DNA of 64,000 bases from Panaeolus papilionaceus (GCA_015501605.1 JADNRZ010000002.1:2604001-2668000); one strand, 5' to 3'; shown: positions 45,376 to 57,612, numbered from the stretch's first letter. Notes: generated by a model from the sequence alone, not told the origin. Program-made: numbers and translations.

Positions 45376-46677
45376 ATGAGCTTTCAACATTTCCGTCTGG
45401 GCGAGATCACCATCCATCAGCCTCCTCACCAACAACCACAACCACCACAACGTATGTTAATTTATTTTCTTTTAATTTCTTAATTTTCTCATCTCTCTAT
45501 CTTCTAGCCACTACTACAACCAAGCAACCTTATGGTTCCGGTGATACAGATGATGGTTATACCTTGTTATTCGAAAATATAGATGCTTTTCAAGCTTGGA
45601 GACAGCAGGAGGAGGAAGCACAATGTGTAGAGTTTGTCAAGGTATGCTACTATCGTCGTTGCTTACGCGGCCTACTGAATTCATGTCTATAGGGTGATAC
45701 TCATGGAAGCAAGGCAGACCCGCCTCGTTTTAAAGATCATACAAAGCTTGTTTGTGCACGCCATTCACGCAGCGGTCGCAAGAAGTATGTCAAGAAACAC
45801 CCAGAACGTGTACGAAAAGTACCCAGTCGAAAGGTAGGAACCACTGCTTTCACTGCGTTAACCCCGTTCATGCGCATGTTCATAACATTCATCCCATCTA
45901 GTTGGAAGGTCAAGGCTGTCAGGCTTCCATCAGTTACAAGACCTACTTCGACACGGAACAGGTTAGAGCCTGCTGTACGTTGATTTATACCAATCTACTT
46001 TGTTTATCACATATGTCTCATACCTGCACCGATAAGATATCTCTCAACATTCACACCCAATTGGTCTCGCAAATCTGCCTTACACGCGTCGCGGTCGCAA
46101 AGTTGCAGTTCAACAGGAGAAAGAACGTACCCGCAGCAAAGGCGCATCTGTTGATCCTAGCACGGCGCCGTCGACGAATGGTTCAGCGAACGTTATTCCT
46201 TCACAACTTCCACCACAGCAACCACAATCCTCGTTTGGAGCCGCAGTTTCGATGATAGCACCACTTCCCGGTCAACAGCCATTCCAGCCTCCCCCTCCAC
46301 AGCAGTACCCCTTCACACCTACTGCCCCACCTCCTGCACTCACCAACATGGTAGCTCAAGATCGCTGGGATAATATGGGAACACTCTTTCAGGCCATACG
46401 TGATCACGCTCGAGGTTTTGAATATCCTTCTCCTAGCGTAGCAGCTCTGGAAGCCGTTTTGATTCGTCTCTATCTCGAAAGTCCTATGACTGTACCGCCC
46501 TCAAACATTCCTCCCCATAATCTCATGCAAGCTCAGCCCCAGATGCAGGCCATTGGACACCATCCCATGACACAGGGTCGAGCTCCAGTAGTTCCAATGC
46601 AAAGCTCGTCTTCCTCAAGTGGTCAATTATCTGCTACAGGCACGGCCGATGGTAGCAACTCTGAAGATACCTCATAA
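45376..46677 (+). CDS. Putative zinc-binding WRKY/GCM1-like DNA-binding protein
   Basis: Five exons: 45376-45451, 45508-45641, 45693-45833, 45902-45974, 46037-46677; 354 residues. After a Pro/Gln N-terminus, residues 45-160 form a compact domain: DGYTLLFENIDAFQAWRQQE, then LVCARHSRSGRK, GCQASISYKTYFDTEQVRAC and YISQHSHPIGLANLPYTRR. The spacing C..C..C..HxH and the HSHPIG motif resemble WRKY/GCM1 or FAR1-type zinc folds. The C-terminal half is Pro/Gln-rich, typical of a transactivator, with DNMGTLFQAIRDHARGFEYP as a helical piece. A transcription-factor role is inferred; similar proteins derive from Mutator-type transposases, but no transposase core is present. Confidence 0.65.
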
Positions 46678-46891
46678 CACCGTCTTACATTTTTTTCTTG
46701 AATTTTGTTTATTATTTTATTCATTGTAACATCTTTGTACTTCCTTAGCTCGCAGATACTTTATCGCTACATACATAAAAGCAAATGTATTACGTAATCT
46801 ATATTATTACTTCGGGAAATTGTTCTCATTTTGCTCTTTTGGTCATCATATTTCTCCATCATCATCTGTTTAACCCCCCACATCGCCCACC
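46678..46891. other. Intergenic spacer before LSB5
   Basis: 214 bp of T-rich DNA between two genes on the same strand. It should hold the 3' end of the zinc-binding gene and the LSB5 promoter. Confidence 0.35.
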
Positions 46892-48737
46892 ATGTCAGCC
46901 TTCAACTTCGCAAGGCAAGCTTTTGGAAGAGAAAAGCCCCATGTTCGTTGAATACCACTTTGAAGTAGCAATCACAACTCGTGAATAACCCCTAGCTCTA
47001 GTCCTCAATCACCGATTGGGTTGATATCCTTACAGGGAGTTCTATTGAGGAGGAGGCTTATGACGGGTGATTGTCTTTCTACTTTTCACACAGTCTATAA
47101 TCTAAAGACCCATAACCCTCATCTATAGTATTCCAGAACTGGTAGATTCGATTAATCTTCAGGCATCGGGGTAAGAGCATCATAACTTGACTCGATTAGT
47201 TCTGCTAATTACCCCTAACAGACCAGCAGAGGCTACTCGTGCACTCCGAAAGAAACTCAAGCATGGGAATGCACATCAGCAATATCGGGCTTTGGTCGTG
47301 AGCACTCTTCTAAACGATGATACTGAATTATCGGTCTGATTGGTGCGATGTCTAATGCGAGCACAGCTTTTGAAAGCTCTTGTTGAGAATTGCGGCCAGA
47401 AAATCCAGAGTCAGTCGGGAGTATGACCCTGACTTATTTTAGCACTCTTACACACCTTTTTCTCAGATACTTTCGCGGATGGGCATATAACCGACGCTCT
47501 TAAACATCTCTGCAATGATCACACCGCCGACAAACGAGTGAGGAAAAAGCTCTTACTTGTACTCGCCTCTTGGCGGGATCAGTACCAAGGGGACTCTTCC
47601 ATGTCGGTTGTTGCGGGTCTGTATAGGCAATGTCGGGGAAATGAAAAGGGTCGAATTGGACAACAGGAGATCGCACAGATGATGGGCTTGACATTGACTG
47701 CAGAAGAGAAAAAGCGAATAGAACGAGAGGATGCTAAGATGAGGGCCAGGCTTGTAGGTGTTAAGTCAGAGAAGGAAGATAAATCCAAGGAGGACAAAGC
47801 CAGACTGGAGAGCGAAGCCAGGAGAAAGAAGAGAGCGCCTTTCAATTTCGAAAAGGTAAGCCCTGTGCTTATGCCTTGTCCACTAAATCTCAGCCGGGAA
47901 CATCACCGTATTCTAGGAAAAACCCAAGGTCTTATCAACTATTGTCGAAGCCTCACAAGCTTCTAGTAATCTTGTGAATGCGATCACTGTGAGTAGATCT
48001 TTGACAACTCAGAAGGTTTTGCGCTTAGCAATATTTGAATAGCTTGTGAATCCTAAGACGGACAGCCTCGAAACAAACGAAAGGGTCCAAGACTGTCTCA
48101 ACAAAGCCAAGCAGGCAAGGAAGCTCATTGTGCGATATATTCAAGTACGCCTTTGCTCCACAGAAGTCCATGCACCAAGCTTATCCAGCGCCCTTAGCTC
48201 GTTGAGAATGAGGAACTAATAGGAACCTTAATTGAGACCAATGACCGCATTATGACCGCGTTGGAAATGTACGACAAGCTGTGTATCGCAGGTCCACTAG
48301 ATGATGTGGACGACACAGCCGCTGTTACATCCGCCATGGCTTCAGCGACAATCGCGTCTCCTTCTAAAGGCAAAACAAGGGACCCCGATACACCGCCGTT
48401 GCATTTACACCCTGATCTCGAGGATCTGAACTTCGGTTCCATTTCGAACTCTCCCAACTTGCCTGCACCAATTCGTCCCTCGACCCTATCTGACGATGAA
48501 GAAACATCACCCACTCATAGACCATCTCTGTCCGATTTTAGCGACTACGAATCGTCCGGTGATGAAACACGTCCTAGCAAAGTCGCCAGTTCTTCCAAGA
48601 AGAACTTCGTTACAGTCTCCGATAATGAAGAGGGACTGTACGCAGGGAAGGGATCTGCCCATAATCGAAGTTTGATAGACGACAATGACCCCTTCGCAGA
48701 CCCCTTCGCGGACAGCCGTGCCCCCCATTCTAGATAG
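46892..48737 (+). CDS. LSB5: VHS/GAT-domain endocytic adaptor, Lsb5-like
   Basis: Nine exons: 46892-46946, 47036-47066, 47129-47170, 47222-47297, 47367-47409, 47467-47855, 47917-47988, 48043-48144, 48198-48737; 449 residues. The VHS domain (about residues 20-170) has IPELVDSINLQASGPAEATR, LKHGNAHQQYRALVLLKALV, and KRVRKKLLLVLASWRDQY. A charged linker follows (TAEEKKRIEREDAKM). The GAT-like part (VNPKTDSLETNERVQDCLNK, LIGTLIETNDRIMTALEMY) should bind ubiquitin or Arf. The acidic end contains DPFADPFAD, which resembles adaptor-binding DPF motifs. Lsb5 links actin (Las17) and endocytosis. The first exon's donor (GTTGAA at 46947) was chosen because it alone keeps phase; it is the weakest point. 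Confidence 0.82.
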
Positions 48738-48815
48738 AAAATCTACGCACTTGCTAAACTTTGTAATCAACTGCCCAGGCATGTAGTATCTTGCCATCCC
48801 TATGCCCCACCGTAT

Positions 48816-50407
48816 TTATATCTCATCGTCCCATCGAATAATATTTCTGGACTTGTCCGTGATCCAAAAAGGTTTGAGGATCGACGGTAACCTTAAGCCG
48901 ATGGGTTCTCCTTTATCATCGAAAATAGCACCGTTTTCGATCAGTGCTACAATCAATCTAGGTATGGCAGCGGCTGTCCCGTTCAGAGTGTGGGCAAACG
49001 GAAGACGAGATTGGGATGACGGGTTGGATTCCTCTCCCTGCAGTCGGTACCGAATGTGTAATCGCCGAGACTGGTAGTCTGTACAGTTGGACAAGGAGCT
49101 AACTTCTCCCCATGTCCCGCGTCCAGGCATCCACGCCTCAATGTCATACTTGCGATAAGCACTGGCACCGAGTTCTTCTGTGGGCATATCCAGAACCCTA
49201 CAAGGAACTTGTTACTTTCAAGATCAGAAATAAATAACGGGTACCACATACCGGTATGGTAAATTCAAACCCGTCAATATAGATTGTTGAATAGAAAGCA
49301 GTTCATCCATCATCTGCTGGCTGGAATCTTCGTCTGTGACTGCAAATAATTCCACTTTGCTAAATTGGTGCACCCTGTACAGACCTCGTGTGTCCGCAGA
49401 ATGAGCACCAGCTTCTGACCGAAAAGCATGACCAACACCAACCACCTTAATTGGCAAAGCCAAAGATGAGTAGATTCTATTGGCAAATGTACCAGCGAGA
49501 GGGATTTCCGACGTCCCGGAAAGAACGAATTCTGGTGCAGTGGGATGATGGGGGACGAGAGGGTACATATGGGAAACTGGTGGGTCAGAGTCATCTCGAG
49601 GCTGGAAGCCACATCGAACGGCAATGTCTGAGCGAACGACGTCTGGTGTGGTCATGGGTGTAAACCCACGCTGTATAGCAACAGATATAGCATAATTGGT
49701 CAAGGCAAGTTCCAACAAGGCCGCTTCGTTCCGCAAAAAGTACCATGAAGAACCGGTTACGACCGCTGCACTTTTGAAGTCGAGGAAGTCGAATTTTTCG
49801 CTCACTGTCACATGGTCTCGTTTCGCGTCTGCAGGCAAAGGTGGTGGACCTTCCACGGCAATTGTGACTGCGGCTGACTCTGGGCCCAGAGGTGTATTGG
49901 GGTGGGTATCGTTGGGAATCGCTAGAGCATCATGTAAACACTGTTGCTCTGCTATATCAAGAGCAGCCTCCAGCTCCTTCACTTGTAGTTTTAGTTTGGA
50001 GGCGTCTGAAAGAGCTGCTTGGCGTTCGGTGTCGTTGGCACTTTTCCGAATACGTTCGCCGATGATGGAACGTTCATTGCGTATTGCATTTAGCTCTGTA
50101 GATATTCTCTTCCATTCCGTATAGGCCCGTGCAACAGAAGCTACTCCGTCGTTAGGTAGCTTAGCCTTTCTGTTAAGAGCGTTCAAGGATTTAGATGTGA
50201 CGTTTTCGGAAATGTTGCGGTAGTCCAGTCGTGGTGGAGGGAGATCACTCCGCAGAGAGCTACACCTGTGAAAACAACGACATGGTTTCTTCTAAATGTT
50301 TTTTAGTTCATGTTGATTCATAAAGTGGTATGTATCACATTTCATACCAGTGTTAACGATAATGAAGCAACGACAGAGGCATTGGGAACACGTCTTCGAA
50401 CAAGCAT
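48816..50407 (-). CDS. DIA4: Seryl-tRNA synthetase, mitochondrial type
   Basis: Three exons: 50358-50407, 49252-50265, 48816-49197; 481 residues. The N-terminus (MLVRRRVPNASVVASLS) is basic and acid-free, as a mitochondrial presequence. A coiled-coil tRNA arm spans about residues 50-120 (EWKRISTELNAIRNERSIIG). The catalytic core shows motif 2 (VGHAFRSEAGAHSADTRGLY) and motif 3 (LNGTAAAIPRLIVALIENG), with SNCTDYQSRRLHIRYR between them. It charges tRNA-Ser with serine. The tail is short, as in organellar forms. The first intron uses a GTTAAC donor, fixed by phase and by in-frame stops in the alternatives. Confidence 0.92.
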
Positions 50408-50549
50408 TTGGCAAACAGACCTGAGTGTAGTGATTGGCTCAAAACGGCTTGGGCTTGAGTGTGTACCAAATTTCGGCGCGGTGTGACAGCATTGTGACGG
50501 AACGCGTTTGACGCGATCGACTACTTTCAAGGACCATCATAAAGCCATC
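50408..50549. promoter_or_regulatory. Compact divergent promoter, SerRS/RFC4
   Basis: 142 bp separate the two start codons. It contains TTTCGGCGCGGTG near 50471-50483; the core GGCGCG is reminiscent of G1/S-type (E2F- or MCB-like) elements, which would suit RFC4, but one match is weak evidence. Confidence 0.4.
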
Positions 50550-51980
50550 ATGAGCTCCAGCAAAGCAGCAGGAAAAGCGGCGGAACCGGCTTACGAACTT
50601 CCATGGTCAGCACCTCTCATTTCAATACATTCCCGTACTTATTGTAAGTTTAGGGTTGAAAAGTACAGACCAAATGTTCTGGACGACATTGTTGGCAATC
50701 AAGAAACGATCGAACGACTGAAAGTGATTGCTCGTGATGGTAATTGTCCACATATTATTATCTCGGTATGTGGCATATCTACGTATCTTTATGATAGCTG
50801 ACATGCAGCAGGGTATGCCCGGTATAGGAAAGACAACCAGCATTCACTGCCTGGCACATCAGCTTCTTGGGGATGCATACAAGGAAGGTGTACTAGAACT
50901 CAATGCTTCTGACGAACGGTATGCGAACAATTCACTTGATTACCAGACTGTTCTTATTCTTTGACTCCAGAGGTATTGATGTTGTCCGAGGGAAAATTAA
51001 AGCCTTCGCCCAAAAGAAAGTTACACTTCCACCTGGTCGCCACAAAATCATCATTCTTGACGAAGCAGATAGGTATGCACCAACCCGGTGTCTTTACTCC
51101 GAGGCTAACTGACCAACAGTATGACTCCTGGTGCTCAGCAAGCGCTTCGAAGAACGATGGAAATCTTCTCCAACACCACGCGCTTCTGCCTCGCATGCAA
51201 CATGAGCAATAAAATTATCGAACCCATTCAAAGTCGATGTGCTATTCTGAGATACGCAAAGCTTAGGGACCAGGAGATCCTGAAACGTTTGCTGGAAATT
51301 TGTGAAATGGAAAAGGTGTGCTTGTATTAACCATATATTCTTTCATTCTGAATGAACTGACGCATGGCAAGGTTGAATACAACGACGACGGACTTACAGC
51401 CTTGATTTTTACTTCTGAAGGTGACATGAGGCAGGCTATCAACAATCTGCAGTCAACGCATTCGGGATTCGGTTTTGTTTCCGGTGATAATGTATTCAAA
51501 GTGTGCGACCAGCCCCATCCCATCATCGTGCAAGCCATTATCAGAGCTTGTCTCAAAAGTGACATTGACACTGGACTGGAAAAGCTCAGTGAACTCTGGA
51601 AACAAGGTTATAGTGCCGTGGATATCGTTGTCACCATTTTCCGTGTGGTGAAAACCTTCGATGAGTATGGAATTTTTAATGGTCTACAATATATCAAAAT
51701 TCTGATTTTTTTTTTCTGAATAGAATGCCAGAATACACGAAACTGGAGTATATCAAGGTTGGTGAATGTTATCGTCGCATTTGCGTTTAAAGGCTCAGCT
51801 ATTGCACAGGAGGTTGGATTTACCCATATGCGAATTCTGGAAGGAGTTGGTACACTCGTCCAATTAGCCGGATTGGTTTCTCGACTGTGTAAAGTGGTTG
51901 GTGCTTCTATCGCCTTGCATGCTCAGTCACTAAGTTTGCCTTCTCTGCAGCATGTCAAGCCGGAACTTCTAACTGCCTAG
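50550..51980 (+). CDS. RFC4: Replication factor C small subunit (Rfc4 family)
   Basis: Nine exons: 50550-50605, 50654-50765, 50812-50918, 50971-51072, 51120-51315, 51372-51664, 51724-51757, 51810-51893, 51951-51980; 337 residues, normal length. AAA+ clamp loader: [20 protein letters not shown], Walker [11 protein letters not shown], Walker B IILDEAD, box [20 protein letters not shown], and SRC finger [13 protein letters not shown]. The C-terminal collar ends [20 protein letters not shown]. With four partners it loads PCNA at primer ends. The acceptor of intron 2 is a CAGCAG pair (50806-50811), so a one-Gln variant before GMPG is possible. It is divergent from SerRS. Confidence 0.94.
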
Positions 51981-52281
51981 TTGTCGTTCACCCGACCGAT
52001 TTCAAGATGTCAGTCAAAATGGACCTTGCTTTTACGAGCTGTCTGTTACGGAGACTTTCATTTCTTCAAGCCGGACGAAAATCGATCAGGCTATGTTTGG
52101 AGCTTTACAGCACGGCTCATTATATCGACATTCAGAGTCGAATGTATCATATTTCCAATTTACTGTAGCATATCAAATAATTTCTATTGATGACAAATGT
52201 GGAATCGCGACATTTCCTGCTCATTTTTTTTTGGTGAATAAGCATGACAATCTTGACTTCCATGTTTTGGTCACTTCAGCC
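51981..52281. other. Spacer between RFC4 and CFD1
   Basis: 301 bp, same-strand neighbours. An open frame runs through part of it in frame with CFD1, but the conserved CFD1 N-terminus begins at the ATG at 52282, so it is more likely a 5' leader. No other feature is seen. Confidence 0.4.
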
Positions 52282-53189
52282 ATGGCACAACCAGAATCTG
52301 CTGTTACTCGACGACTAAAGAACGTAAAGCACATCATCCTGGTATTATCTGGGAAGGGTGGAGTGGGCAAATCATCTGTCTCGACACAGCTAGCTCTGAA
52401 TCTATACGCATCATCACCGACAGCGAAGGTCGGGATTCTAGATGTGGATTTGACAGGACCATCGATTCCACGGATGTTTGGAGTGGATAACCAAGCTGTC
52501 CATCAAAGCAGCGATGGATGGGTTCCAGTTTACGCTGATGGGGCAAGCGCCCGAATGGCATGCATGAGCGTTGGGTTTCTATTGAAGAACAAAGGGGACT
52601 CTGTTGTGTGGAGAGGACCGAAGAAAAATGGGATGATACGACAATTCCTGAGTGACGTCCGTTGGGGAGAATTAGATTATCTTGTAATTGACACGCCCCC
52701 AGGTTCGTGTCCCTGCGTTTTTGAATGAATGGGTTAGCTGACAGCTGTTTGCATGCAGGCACCTCAGATGAGCATTTATCACTCATGGAACACCTTGCTG
52801 GGCTCCATTCGCGTCTATCTGCCGTTATTGTGACCACACCTCAGGCTGTTGCACTGATGGATGCGATGAAGTGCATCTCATTTACACGGGCGGTGAACCT
52901 ACCGATATTGGGGTTGATTGAGAACATGAGTGGGTATGTATGCCCATGCTGCGGGGAAATCAGCAACGTTTTTTCAACAGGTGGTGGTGCTGAATTGGCA
53001 CGAAAAGAGGAAATAGGATTTCTTGGGGCATTACCTGTTGACACTGAACTTGTTGGTGTATTAGATGGAGGACATGATGGTTCTGGGATTGACAGGACAG
53101 GATTTGAATTGTTAAAACGATATCAAGACACTCCAACATCTCAACTGTTCTTGTTGATTTTGAAGGATATATTGGAAAGACTGGTGTAA
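52282..53189 (+). CDS. CFD1: Cytosolic Fe-S cluster scaffold P-loop ATPase Cfd1 (NUBP2)
   Basis: Two exons: 52282-52702 and 52759-53189; 283 residues, typical. MRP/NBP35 family: deviant Walker [20 protein letters not shown], then [18 protein letters not shown] and [19 protein letters not shown] across the intron. The C-terminal cluster-binding motif is YVCPCCGEI (CPCC instead of CPxC with another residue). It has no N-terminal Cys cluster, which separates Cfd1 from Nbp35. With Nbp35 it assembles 4Fe-4S clusters for cytosolic and nuclear proteins, including DNA polymerases. The donor at 52703 is GTTCGT, as in two ADE5,7 introns. Confidence 0.93.
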
Positions 53190-53403
53190 TTGATGATGTT
53201 ATGTTTAAATTCATGACCTGCCTCGTTTCACTTGGTTTAAGTCCCTTAAAGGCAATTTCTATGTTGACAAGTTCTCATCTTTGCTTTCTTCCTTCATGAT
53301 CCTCTGTTAGTTCATTTATGCCCTTCCACCCGCAACGTCTTTTTGTAATCTTTTAAATTTCTCTTTTTCTTTTTCTTGTTGCATTTATAATTCTTAACGA
53401 ATC

Positions 53404-55040
53404 ATGGACCACGACCAACCATACACCTCACCTGATGAGGATCCTTTTAGTCTCGAGGTCAAATATCGCCCTCCAACTCCAGTAAAAACTGTCAAGCATA
53501 AGCGATCTAGTATGCTCGAACAGTGGATAAAAGAGTTGCAAGAGGATTACATTCCTGCGGAAGATTTTGACCCGCCAGTGACGCCTTACTCTTTTGCTGG
53601 GTCTAGTTCGGCAACCTTCCGTTCAACAAGTAATCCATACCTCGCCTATCCAGATCTTCCCCGCCTATCTCTAGAATGTAATAAATCAGGCGAAGATGCA
53701 CAGTCTATAATCAGTTATGACCTTGTGGATGATGATGACATACCCCCATCTGCCGATACTACCATTACTGCAGAACCATCTGTGGACAAGGTCAGTTCTC
53801 GGTATTTATGTGTTGACTGTATCAAAAACCCTTTTTGAACACAACCTTGTAGGATCCAATCACCCCCGTGTCACCGCGTCCCCTTAAATCTCCTAGGCAT
53901 TCTCTTGCTCCATCCTTTCGAAACCTCAACCTTACCTTCCGCTCAAACTCCTCGCTCGTACCATCCGCGACGAACATGGAGACCAACAACCCTCGCAGTT
54001 TTGCCAGGTTGTCCTTTTTTCCGCGCACCCCCCGTTCGAGTACCTCCCCTGCTTCAGCGTCATCTACACCACAGCACAACCGTGCGGCAAGTCTCTCAAC
54101 ACTCGAGACGAACGCTTCACACCAGTCCGTTCAACTCCCGCAATCCACGTCGAAATGGCGTCCTAGCGTTCTCGGTCATTTCCATCAGCCTTCAGCGTCC
54201 CAGTCCTCAATAGCCATCTCAGAGTCACAGTATTCACCATCTCGCCCCAGCATATCTTCGGGTGAAACCTACATCACTTCAAGCACTTCACAGACAGGAA
54301 CTTCTTTGGAAAGCACTGCCCCCGCCCTCTCCTCACCATCCAAGACTTCCCTTTTTGAATCTCTGCGTCTCTCCAGTCGATCTCCAAAGTCGTTGTCGAC
54401 ATTTTCTCTTGGTTCATCTTCTTCTGTTCGGTTACCCAGCAATCTAAAAAGCCAATCTCGGCACGCGTCGCATTCTTCCCTCGAGTTCGGTCTCCAAACA
54501 AAAACTCAACGAAAACCTTTCGCGTCTAAAGGCGGTGCCCTCGAGAATATCGACGATGAGGAGGACCTCGACGGGCCCTCTACGTATCGTGCATCGAAAC
54601 ACCTGTCTACACGGGGACCGATACCATATGCCTCAAGTAATACCCTGTCGCGAATGACACTCTCATCTCTGAGCACCCGCAGCTTGCGGAAGAAAAAAAA
54701 ATTGATCATTAGTGGCATTGGTGCTACTGAGATACGTAAGTTTGAAGGCGTCAAGCGGTGGTGCGAGGTACGTGTCTCCTCATTCAAAACTTATTACGAG
54801 TAGCTGACAGTTAAAATTTAGAGCTTTGGCACTGTTCGACAAATAAGCCGGCTGCCTAATGGTGACTTGGTTGTCGATTGGCGCGACCCCGAAGTCGCGG
54901 AAACTGTCAGTCATTCCCGATATCTACTTTTGCAACAATGCTAACACAGATTAATGCAGGTTTGCCGTGTACGTGCCAAAGTTTTCATTGGAGGAGTTGG
55001 AAGCGTCCAACTCTCGTGGACTATTGGCAACAAACGATAA
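53404..55040 (+). CDS. Unknown Ser-rich protein with conserved C-terminal beta region (488 aa)
   Basis: Four exons: 53404-53790, 53853-54767, 54822-54905, 54960-55040, all in phase 0. Most of the protein is Ser/Pro/Thr-rich and disordered, with DDDDIPPSAD and many SP sites. Ordered pieces are HKRSSMLEQWIKELQEDYIP near residue 35 and a C-terminal stretch RKKKKLIISGIGATEIRKFE, VRQISRLPNGDLVVDWRDPE and KVFIGGVGSVQLSWTIGNKR. The last part alternates strands like a small beta or RRM-like domain: FGTVRQISRLPNGDLVVDW reads like RNP-type sequence. I cannot name the family. An RNA- or nucleic-acid role is possible. Confidence 0.75.
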
Positions 55041-57612
55041 TCCAGATTTGGTCTTTTTTCTCGACTTTTACATATACAGCATTACTTCATTGTCTCTTCT
55101 CCATTCATTCGATTTCGCGACACGACACGACCTTGTTTTATTTTTTTCTATGATTCTTGACGAGTTGTCACGACACATATGCAGTAGGTTGAATACTTTG
55201 ACATGGGTTCTATCTGTGGACTGATAATGTTTATCTCGCAGCTCAAACCAATCAATTCCTCTCTCCACTATGCAATCACTATCTCTTGTTTTTTCTTTTT
55301 CTTTCCATAGTCATGGACAATCAACGCCATAAAAATACCCACACCCTTCAATTCATGTATGACCCATTCTGTATTGGTACATTTCTTTAATACCCCACCA
55401 TCATGACCTGACCTTGTACAACGTATAGTAGCATGTCCCATTTCATCTTTTGTTTTTACTACGCGTAACACGTCATTTGCCGATCTCTTTTTGGGTAGTG
55501 ATCGATCGATCGAGGTTCTGTTCCTCCAAGTCTATTTATAGCATTTCATCTTTGAGCCTTTTGCCGCCGACACTCGATTCGCACTCGAAAGATTTGTACA
55601 GTTCACCTGTAAAACATTGAATGCTACATAGATGCTTTTGACAAATTGGACATGACTGTCTTATAAATATTTTCTTGTGGTATATTATTTTCGATCTGGG
55701 AATCTTTGTGGTCCAGGCCATCCGAGTACATAGTCTGTTTGGCTAAACCAACGGGCAGCTCTGGTTCTCGTCTACGCTTACACGTACCTGCTTCTCTGCC
55801 GGTGACACTCGACAAGCTCTAGCATCCCCCGTCAGTTCTGGATCGAGATTCTGTCTTGGCTGTGTGATTCTATGGCCTGTTATTATTGGAGTGGGTCGGA
55901 TAAGAACACATCTTTGTCAATTCATTTCATCATATTCGACCCCTTTCTCTCTCTTCGAGGTCTTCTTGGCTTCTCGCAGTGTGGTACAGCTTGAAGATGT
56001 TCACGGTTCAGGCTTTCAGCCAAGACGCTGTCTGCACCTTTGACAGCTGATCGCTTGTCCTCCTAAAGCAGAGGATAGTTGCCATTCCCTGGTGCTTTGG
56101 GCCCTTGCATTGAATTGACTGCGCGTTTTCTCTTGGTCTTTTAAAGTTATATATCCACCGTTCACCGCTTTGCAGTGCGAATGCGTTGGATTGCTCAGAC
56201 CAAGCCATCAACGCCCTCGTCGGAGGAAGAATAATCACCGCCCCGTCGGTCCGCGTCACTCCGGTCGGTTTCCCTGAACAGTTCGAAGCAAGGTCCATGT
56301 ACCGTAAAAAATAAAAAAAAATAAAAAAGCATCTAAATAAGCACTTTAGATCACAGACGTCTTCCAATTCATTATGGACGTCCGCGAAGACCGGTTCCTG
56401 CTTTCCTCTTATTCTTGACACACCGCCAACGAACCATGGTTCGCGAAGCAGCTGGATTAACTATCTGACCCCTCGAAATCGATGGATCCAAGTATTCGAA
56501 GTCTTCTTGTATTACCTCTCCCAATATTCGTCAAATATTATAGGCATATGGTCCTCGAGTACCTAGTGTACTGCACCACAGGACCGTACCATAGCCGGCG
56601 TGGACCGTGTCTGCCCTCCTACCTTATACTGTAGAGATCTAACCTACGTGGTGAACGCGAAGTATGCTTTTCGCGCCCGGCGCTTTTATTAGGCAGAATC
56701 TTAGAGAAGTTCTGACAACCGAGGACCCAAACCGAATATACATTGGCCTGATCTTCAGTGTTGAAAGAAGGGCATCTCTTCTTTCCCCGCGGGATGCGTT
56801 ATTTTCAGACCTAGAGTATCTTATAATAGTATTGCTTTCTTTTTTGCTCTACGACTCCTACAAAAATGGCACAACTGTCTGGCTAACCTAAGCCAAGATG
56901 TACGATTTTGTTCCATCGGGGAAGTACTTTCATGCCCTCAATATAGTACACTCCTACTCAAAGATCCAGGGATACGCTTTTATGCATGGCGTAACCAGGA
57001 ATGAATACACTTTACTTATTCTGGACCCTCATTGTGCGTGTAAAGAGGGTCGATAGTCAGCAAGCGCTTTCGAAGCCGTGGTTGGCTCAGTCGATATGCA
57101 CTTTGAGTATATGGAAGACAGGACCATGTTTAATTGAGTCCCATACAAAGCATGTGAGACCATATCCTGTTGACCTCTGACATCCCGGTGGTACTACGAT
57201 CACCGGCGAGATCACTAATTTTTTCGACATGTTGATTGTAGGGGCAGCCGCGGATTTTTCGTTATCGTCCACGCAATTATGTAGCAAACAGACACGCCGA
57301 CGAGTTGCGTCACCAAACATTTCGATTCGAAGGTTAAACGGAGAGAAATATGTGGATAAACATTGTTTCGCAACAGCCTGCAATTCCAAGAATATTGAAT
57401 AACCGGCACATCAAATGCAGACCCCGAACGTCTGCGAGATTTGACTGTCGTACGGGTAAAAGAGGGAACAAAATAATAATAATAATCCTGCGTAGCGACC
57501 CTATTTCTGTAAGGGTAAGAATAAAAACGATAGAACGAAAAACAATAGTATTGGGAGGGGTTGGAACGTTTACACCAAGCTCCATATGCAAGCAACCCAT
57601 CATGGTCTGCAT
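55041..57612. other. 2.57-kb gap between convergent genes
   Basis: It follows the stop of the Ser-rich gene and precedes the stop of the minus-strand RRM gene, so it should need no promoter. The longest frames (up to 137 codons) show no domain, no splice continuation and no codon bias I can see. A short CGATCGATCGATCGA-type run lies at 55501-55513. No rRNA, tRNA or repeat ends were found by eye. Confidence 0.45.
55499..55513. repeat. Short ATCG repeat
   Basis: Three to four copies of ATCG in a row, also a perfect palindrome, inside the gene-poor gap. It is too short to class further. Confidence 0.5.

Noticed and set aside
46943..46948. GTTCGT donor for LSB5 exon 1
   Set aside because: It leaves phase 0, which puts the next exon out of the SSIEEEAYD frame; GTTGAA four bases later restores the frame.
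56008..56421. A 137-codon minus-strand open frame in the 55-57.6 kb gap
   Set aside because: Composition is irregular, there is no domain text, no introns that extend it, and no plausible neighbour frames; likely chance.
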